Source of the DNA: Acidobacteriota bacterium
Lineage (GTDB): Bacteria; Acidobacteriota; Terriglobia; Bryobacterales; Bryobacteraceae
NCBI GenBank assembly: GCA_016213725.1
Contig: JACQZS010000216.1
Coordinates: forward strand, 1 to 39,917
Direction of reading: 5' to 3'
Length of the DNA stretch: 39,917 nt
Within the stretch, counting starts at the first letter, position 1. Each line of letters opens with the position of its first letter. A program made the position numbers and the translations under genes. Shown here in pieces: positions 34,129 through 39,917 of this stretch. The notes below the pieces were generated by a model that saw nothing but the letters and a program-made list of their open reading frames with translations, ran no database searches and was not told the origin of the DNA.

Positions 34129-34154
34129 AAGAACCCCGGATCGTCCGGGTTCTT
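34129..34154 (+). promoter_or_regulatory. Strong stem-loop in the DUF3300 leader
   Basis: AAGAACCCCGGA, a 3-base loop (TCG), and TCCGGGTTCTT form an 11-pair stem with one bulged C. It lies 20 bases before the AGGAGG ribosome-binding site. It has no U-tract behind it, so it is more likely a leader regulatory or stability structure than a terminator. Confidence 0.6.
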
Positions 34155-34188
34155 CCGAACTCCTGGCCGGGACAGGAGGCCTCTAGAC

Positions 34189-35454
34189 ATGCATCGAAAG
34201 ATCCAACTGCCCAGCGCTTCATGGGCATATCCGCAAGCGCTCATCGCCCTGCTGTGTGTCCTTCTGATTCTGCCGGGCGACACCCTCTTCGCCGCCGGCT
34301 TCGCCCAGTCGGCTGCACCAGCCCAGGAAGCCGCGCCCAAGGTTCCGGCGGACCAGCTCGACTCCCTCGTCGCCCCGATCGCTCTCTTCCCGGATCCGAT
34401 GCTCAGCCAGACCCTCGTCGCCTCCACTTACCCGCTCGAGGTGATTCAGCTCTATCAGTGGCTGCAGCAAAACAAGAACCTGAAGGACCAGGCCCTGGCG
34501 GACGCCGTCAAGAAGCAGGATTGGGATCCCAGCATCCAAGGCCTTGCCGGCTTGCCGGATGTCGTGAAACAGCTGGCCGAAAACATAAAGTGGACCACAG
34601 ACCTCGGCAACGCTTTCCTCGCGCAGCAGAGCGACGTCATGGAGGCCGTCCAGCGCATGCGGAAGAAAGCCCAGGGCGCCGGAAACCTCAAATCGACCGA
34701 GCAACAGAAGGTGGAAACGAAAGTCGTAGAGAAGACCCAGGTCATTGTCATTGAGCAGACGAATCCCCAGGTGGTGTACGTACCCAGCTACAACCCCACC
34801 GTGGTTTACGGGCCTCCGGTTTATCCTTATCCCCCCATCGCGTACCCGCCTCCCGGTTACTATGCCGCCGGCATGGCTATCTCCTTCGGCGTCGGGGTGG
34901 CGATGGGCGCGATGTGGGGCGGCGGCTGGGGTTATCACTGCGGCTGGGGCCACAACGACGTCAATATCAACATCAACAACAACTTCAATCGCAACACCAA
35001 CATCCAGGGCGGCAACCGCGTCAACAAAGTCGGCAACAACAACTCCAAGTGGTCTCACAACCCATCCCACCGCGGCGGCGCGCCTTACTCAGATCGCGCC
35101 ACCGCGAATAAGTTTGGCGGCACCGCCCGCGGAGACTCCATGTCCAACCGCCAGGCCGCGGCCCGCCAGAATCAGGCCCGCTCCGCCGGCAACCGCGCCT
35201 CCGGCCCTTCCGCGGGATCTATGAACCGCGGCGGCGGCACCGCTCGCGCCGGCAATGACCGCGTCGGCAGCCGGGACGTACCCAGCGCCTCCAGCCGTGG
35301 TGGCGGCGCCTTCGGCGGCTCCTCCGGCAGCGGCGCATCCGCCCGCGCATCCAGCAATCGCGGCGCTTCCAGCATGGGTTCCTCCCGCGGCGGAGGCATG
35401 AGCCGGGGCGGTGGCGGCATGAGCCGCGGCGGTGGCGGCGGACGCAGACGGTAG
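34189..35454 (+). CDS. DUF3300 secreted protein with Gly/Ser/Asn-rich C-terminus
   Basis: A 421-residue exported protein of unknown function. A signal or anchor segment lies at about 15-40 (ALIALLCVLLILPGDTLFA). The DUF3300 domain fills about 55-260, with LDSLVAPIALFPDPMLSQTLVASTYPLEV (shown in part), WDPSIQGLAGLPDVVKQLAE and QVVYVPSYNPTVVYG, all diagnostic. After a Pro/Tyr-rich stretch and a Gly-rich hydrophobic segment, residues about 290-421 are low-complexity, rich in Asn, then Arg/Gly/Ser, ending in tandem MSRGGGG units. AGGAGG nine bases upstream fixes the start at 34189; the frame is open back to an ATG at 34093 through the leader hairpin. The DUF2950 gene follows after 25 bases, a recurrent pairing. 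Confidence 0.9.
   Translation: MHRKIQLPSASWAYPQALIALLCVLLILPGDTLFAAGFAQSAAPAQEAAPKVPADQLDSLVAPIALFPDPMLSQTLVASTYPLEVIQLYQWLQQNKNLKDQALADAVKKQDWDPSIQGLAGLPDVVKQLAENIKWTTDLGNAFLAQQSDVMEAVQRMRKKAQGAGNLKSTEQQKVETKVVEKTQVIVIEQTNPQVVYVPSYNPTVVYGPPVYPYPPIAYPPPGYYAAGMAISFGVGVAMGAMWGGGWGYHCGWGHNDVNININNNFNRNTNIQGGNRVNKVGNNNSKWSHNPSHRGGAPYSDRATANKFGGTARGDSMSNRQAAARQNQARSAGNRASGPSAGSMNRGGGTARAGNDRVGSRDVPSASSRGGGAFGGSSGSGASARASSNRGASSMGSSRGGGMSRGGGGMSRGGGGGRRR
35398..35439 (+). repeat. Two tandem 21-bp coding repeats (MSRGGGG)
   Basis: Two near-identical 21-base units beginning ATGAGCCG encode MSRGGGG twice near the C-terminus of the DUF3300 protein. They differ at one base in the part read (GGGGCGG versus CGGCGG context). 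Confidence 0.7.
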
Positions 35455-35479
35455 GCCACTCAGGTACCAGGAGATTGCC

Positions 35480-36433
35480 ATGAAATTCCAATTCCTCAAG
35501 CACTTCCGCCCGGCAGCCCTCATCGCTCTCACCGCTGCCGCTGCCCTCGCCCAGACCGCATCCCCCGCGAAGAAGCAGTTCGACTCCCCCCAGCAGGCGG
35601 CCAGCGCCCTGGTTGCCGCCACTGAAAACTACAGTGTCGATGCGCTGCTCCAACTCTTCGGCCCCGAAGGCAAAGACATTGTCTCTACCAATGACCCGGT
35701 CCAGGACAAGAACAATGCCGCTGCTTTCGCCGCCAGGGCTAGGCAGAAGATGCGCGTCGCCATCGATCCCGCCACCAAAGCCTTCGCCACGATCTCCGTG
35801 GGGCCGGACGCCTGGCCGCTGCCCGTACCCATTGTCAAGAAGGATGGGAAGTGGTCTTTCGATGCCCAATCCGGCCTCGAAGAACTGCTGGCCCGCCGCA
35901 TTGGCGCTAACGAACTGGACGCCATTCAGATCTGCCGGGGCTTCGTGGAGGCCCAGCAGGAGTACGCCCTCGCCGCACGCGAGGTCACCGGCGTCACCCA
36001 GTACGCCCAGAAGATCATCAGCACCCCCGGCAAGCGGGATGGCCTCTTCTGGAGGAAACCAGACGGCTCCCTAGGCGGCCCCATCAGCGAATCTGTCGCC
36101 CGAGCCATCGAGGAAGGCTATTCCCTCCAGAGCCGCTCCGCCTACCACGGCTACTACTTCAAGGTGTTGAAGGGACAAGGCGCCGGCGCGCGCGGCGGCC
36201 AGATCGACTACGTCATCGATGGCGTCATGATCGGCGGCTTTGCCCTCATTGCAACCCCGGCCGAGTACGGCGTCACCGGCATCAAGACCTTCCTCGTCAA
36301 CCATGACGGGGTCGTCTATGAAAAAGACCTTGGCAAGGACTCGCTCAGCCTCGCCAAGGCGATAGACCGCTTCAGCCCTGACAAGACGTGGACCCGCACC
36401 GACGACAACTGGCCCGCGGAGTCCGGCCGCTAG
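35480..36433 (+). CDS. DUF2950 secreted protein
   Basis: A 317-residue exported protein with signal peptide MKFQFLKHFRPAALIALTAA and following residues. The DUF2950 family features are present: FDSPQQAASALVAAT near 33, LFGPEGKDIVSTNDPVQDKN-like phrase near 60, DGLFWRKPDGSLGGPIS in the middle, HGYYFKVLKGQG near 230, and GVTGIKTFLVNHDGVVYEKDLG near the end. Function is unknown; these proteins are predicted periplasmic and usually sit beside DUF3300 genes, as here. AGGAG upstream supports the start. A strong terminator lies 16 bases after the stop, closing the two-gene operon. Confidence 0.93.
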   Translation: MKFQFLKHFRPAALIALTAAAALAQTASPAKKQFDSPQQAASALVAATENYSVDALLQLFGPEGKDIVSTNDPVQDKNNAAAFAARARQKMRVAIDPATKAFATISVGPDAWPLPVPIVKKDGKWSFDAQSGLEELLARRIGANELDAIQICRGFVEAQQEYALAAREVTGVTQYAQKIISTPGKRDGLFWRKPDGSLGGPISESVARAIEEGYSLQSRSAYHGYYFKVLKGQGAGARGGQIDYVIDGVMIGGFALIATPAEYGVTGIKTFLVNHDGVVYEKDLGKDSLSLAKAIDRFSPDKTWTRTDDNWPAESGR

Positions 36434-36449
36434 CCTCACCTCCTGCTAC

Positions 36450-36476
36450 CGGGCTGCCTCCAGGTGGGGCAGCCCG
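36450..36476 (+). terminator. Terminator of the DUF3300-DUF2950 operon
   Basis: CGGGCTGCC and GGCAGCCCG form a perfect 9-pair stem with a 9-base loop, 16 bases after the DUF2950 stop, followed by CGTTCCCTCTCTTATTCC, a moderately T-rich tail. Confidence 0.7.
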
Positions 36477-36520
36477 CGTTCCCTCTCTTATTCCCCACAG
36501 CCGTTGTCCATCGTGGTCCT

Positions 36521-36541
36521 TGGTGAGCACCACAATTGGTG
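36521..36541. promoter_or_regulatory. Three-half-site palindromic element upstream of aspA
   Basis: TGGTG-AG-CACCA is a perfect inverted repeat, and a third half-site TGGTG follows four bases later, so CACCA-CAAT-TGGTG is also an inverted repeat. It lies about 135 bases before the aspA start in the 243-base gap, which holds no convincing gene. It may be an operator for the aspA-dcu-ansB cluster. Confidence 0.4.
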
Positions 36542-36676
36542 TTTCGACGGAATGAAGTGCCGCCAGGCCGTGTTTCCGCTCCCAATCATCGGTGCTCATT
36601 TTTGTCCTAACTGCCTTATTCCACATCGCCTTATGTGTGGGAGGGCAGTCCATTCGGAATCCGGTCTTCGAAATGC

Positions 36677-38104
36677 ATGCCTCTGCGCATGCCCATTCCC
36701 GCTCCCGCGACGCGAAGGGAACATGACCTCCTCGGGGAACGAGAGGTTCCGGCTGACGCCTATTACGGCGTCCAGACCCTGAGAGGGATGGAGAACTTCC
36801 AAATCTCCGGCGTGCCCCTTTCTCATTACCCCGAACTCATTCAAGCCCTAGCGATGGTTAAGCTGGCCGCCGCCCGAGCCAACTGCGAATGCGGACAATT
36901 CAGTAAAGAGATCGCCGAGGCGATCGAGGGCGCCTGCCGGGAGATCATCGACGGCAAGCTCCACGACCAATTCCGCCTCGACATCTTCCAGGGCGGAGCC
37001 GGCACCTCCACCAACATGGCCGCCAACGAAGTGGTGGCCAACCGGGCCATCGAACTGCTTGGCCATGAAAAAGGGGCCTACCAGCATTGCAGCCCCCACG
37101 ACCATGTCAACGGCTCGCAATCCACGAACGACGCCTACCCCTCGGCCCTCCACATCGGTCTCGCCCTCGGCAATCGCAAATTGATCTCCGAACTCCGCGA
37201 ACTTTCGGGCGCCTTCCGTGCCAAGGCCAGGGAATTCGCCTCTGTCGTCAAAATGGGCCGCACGCAGCTTCAGGACGCCGTGCCCATGACCCTCGGCCAG
37301 GAGTTCGAATCCTTCGCCCGCAGCCTCGAAGACGAAATCGAGGCGTTGCGCCGCGTGGAGAGCGTCCTTCACGAGGTCAACATGGGAGGAACCGCCATCG
37401 GCACCGGCCTCAATGCGCCGGATGGCTACGCCGAGCGCTGCGCGTTCTACCTCGCCCAGGTCTCCGGCATGCCCATTCACCTGGCGCCGGATCTGGTGGA
37501 GGCCACGCAGGACACCCAGGCGTTTGTCCTCTATTCCTCGGTTCTCAAGAGTCTCAGTATCAAGGCGTCGAAGATCTGCAACGATCTCCGGCTCCTCTCA
37601 TCGGGCCCCCGGGCAGGGTTCCATGAGATCAACCTCCCGCCCATGCAGCCAGGGTCATCAATCATGCCCGGTAAGGTGAACCCGGTCATCCCCGAGGTCA
37701 TGAATCAGATTTGCTTCAGAGTCATTGGAAGTGATCTGACGGTGACTCTGGCTGCAGAGGCGGGGCAACTCCAGTTGAACGTGATGGAGCCGGTGATTGC
37801 GGCCTGTCTCTTTGAGGCGCAGACGCTGCTCCGCAACGGCGCGCGCACGCTCCGCCAGCATTGCGTCGCCGGCATCACGGCCAACGAGGATGTCTGCCGC
37901 CAGCTGGTGGAGCGCAGTGTCGGAACCGTGACGGCTCTGAACCCTGTCATCGGTTACGACAAGGCCACGGAACTCGCCGCCGAGGCGCTCCGCACCGGCA
38001 AGGGCATCGTCGAGCTGGTGCGTGAAAAGGGCCTCCTCACGGAAGAGCAGCTCACGAAGATTCTCGATCCGGCATCCATGACCGGAGTCCGCCGCCCGTC
38101 CTGA
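36677..38104 (+). CDS. aspA: Aspartate ammonia-lyase
   Basis: A 475-residue fumarase/aspartase-superfamily enzyme converting L-aspartate to fumarate and ammonia. REHDLLGEREVPADAYYGVQT near the N-terminus is aspartase-like, as are TSTNMAANEVVANRA near 115 and NGSQSTNDAYPSA near 145. The signature loop GSSIMPGKVNPVIPE near 320 contains the catalytic serine. The start is uncertain: ATG at 36677 and 36689 are both plausible, and neither has a Shine-Dalgarno. Class II fumarase is the alternative, but the aspartase-like N-terminus and the adjacent Dcu transporter and asparaginase favour AspA. The next gene begins seven bases after the stop. Confidence 0.92.
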   Translation: MPLRMPIPAPATRREHDLLGEREVPADAYYGVQTLRGMENFQISGVPLSHYPELIQALAMVKLAAARANCECGQFSKEIAEAIEGACREIIDGKLHDQFRLDIFQGGAGTSTNMAANEVVANRAIELLGHEKGAYQHCSPHDHVNGSQSTNDAYPSALHIGLALGNRKLISELRELSGAFRAKAREFASVVKMGRTQLQDAVPMTLGQEFESFARSLEDEIEALRRVESVLHEVNMGGTAIGTGLNAPDGYAERCAFYLAQVSGMPIHLAPDLVEATQDTQAFVLYSSVLKSLSIKASKICNDLRLLSSGPRAGFHEINLPPMQPGSSIMPGKVNPVIPEVMNQICFRVIGSDLTVTLAAEAGQLQLNVMEPVIAACLFEAQTLLRNGARTLRQHCVAGITANEDVCRQLVERSVGTVTALNPVIGYDKATELAAEALRTGKGIVELVREKGLLTEEQLTKILDPASMTGVRRPS

Positions 38105-38110
38105 GGAACT

Positions 38111-39917
<1,807 letters not shown>

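Noticed and set aside
33940-34188. tRNA or small RNA gene in the 249-base gap
   Set aside because: No cloverleaf or conserved tRNA boxes seen; the only structure is the leader hairpin and a weak terminator candidate.
36372-36653. Small minus-strand frame between DUF2950 and aspA
   Set aside because: It covers the operon terminator and the DUF2950 3' end, turns low-complexity towards its end, and has no ribosome-binding site; I found no family resemblance, though a degraded gene remnant cannot be excluded.

Overview
The window is high-G+C, densely packed bacterial chromosome with no mobile element, CRISPR array, rRNA or tRNA that I could recognise. No gene-free stretch exceeds about 250 bases. 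The content suggests an acidobacterium of the Solibacter/Bryobacter/Paludibaculum type. The pointers are a ~1150-residue TonB-dependent receptor with an N-terminal carboxypeptidase-regulatory-like domain, many secreted or Tat-exported sugar enzymes, DUF1080 and GH140 proteins, and abundant orphan secreted proteins. This placement is inference from gene content; no marker gene phylogeny was possible.

Left part (1-5800, minus strand): a sugar operon read right to left. galT is followed by a secreted SGNH hydrolase fused to a DUF1080 (3-keto-glycoside hydrolase type) domain, a GH4 alpha-galactosidase-like enzyme, a Tat-exported aldo/keto reductase and, cut by the window edge, a GarR-like tartronate semialdehyde reductase. 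Five 18-bp tandem repeats separate the last two genes. 5892-11665 holds a divergent secreted beta-helix protein, an AlkD-like DNA glycosylase, a LolA-like secreted protein, a hotdog thioesterase with the fluoroacetyl-CoA-thioesterase triad, an M28 peptidase and a small orphan.

Middle (11735-23859): the TonB-dependent receptor with its own promoter and terminator; a divergent pair of Tat-signal enzymes (phosphotriesterase-like and mannonate-dehydratase-like) only 29 bases apart; an NCS2 purine permease; an orphan small protein; an M1-type metallopeptidase lacking the aminopeptidase GAMEN motif with a family-5 uracil-DNA glycosylase behind it; a DUF948/YtxH pair; and recX.

Right part: a tight six-gene minus-strand operon (29566 to 23856) of M16 peptidase, TPM protein, nucleotidyltransferase-like protein, LemA, 2-ketoglutarate-semialdehyde-type aldehyde dehydrogenase and FAH-fold enzyme; the last two fit the final steps of non-phosphorylative sugar-acid breakdown. 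On the plus strand follow an anion permease, rlmN, a secreted orphan and a GH140 glycosidase, then a DUF3300-DUF2950 pair with a structured 5' leader, and finally aspA, a Dcu transporter and a periplasmic asparaginase (cut by the right edge), a route from asparagine to fumarate.

The genome style is compact. Four convergent gene pairs meet within 3 bases or share stop-codon bases, operon gaps are about 4-15 bases, and several first genes appear to lack a Shine-Dalgarno sequence and carry a -10-like hexamer exactly six bases before the start codon, suggesting leaderless transcripts.
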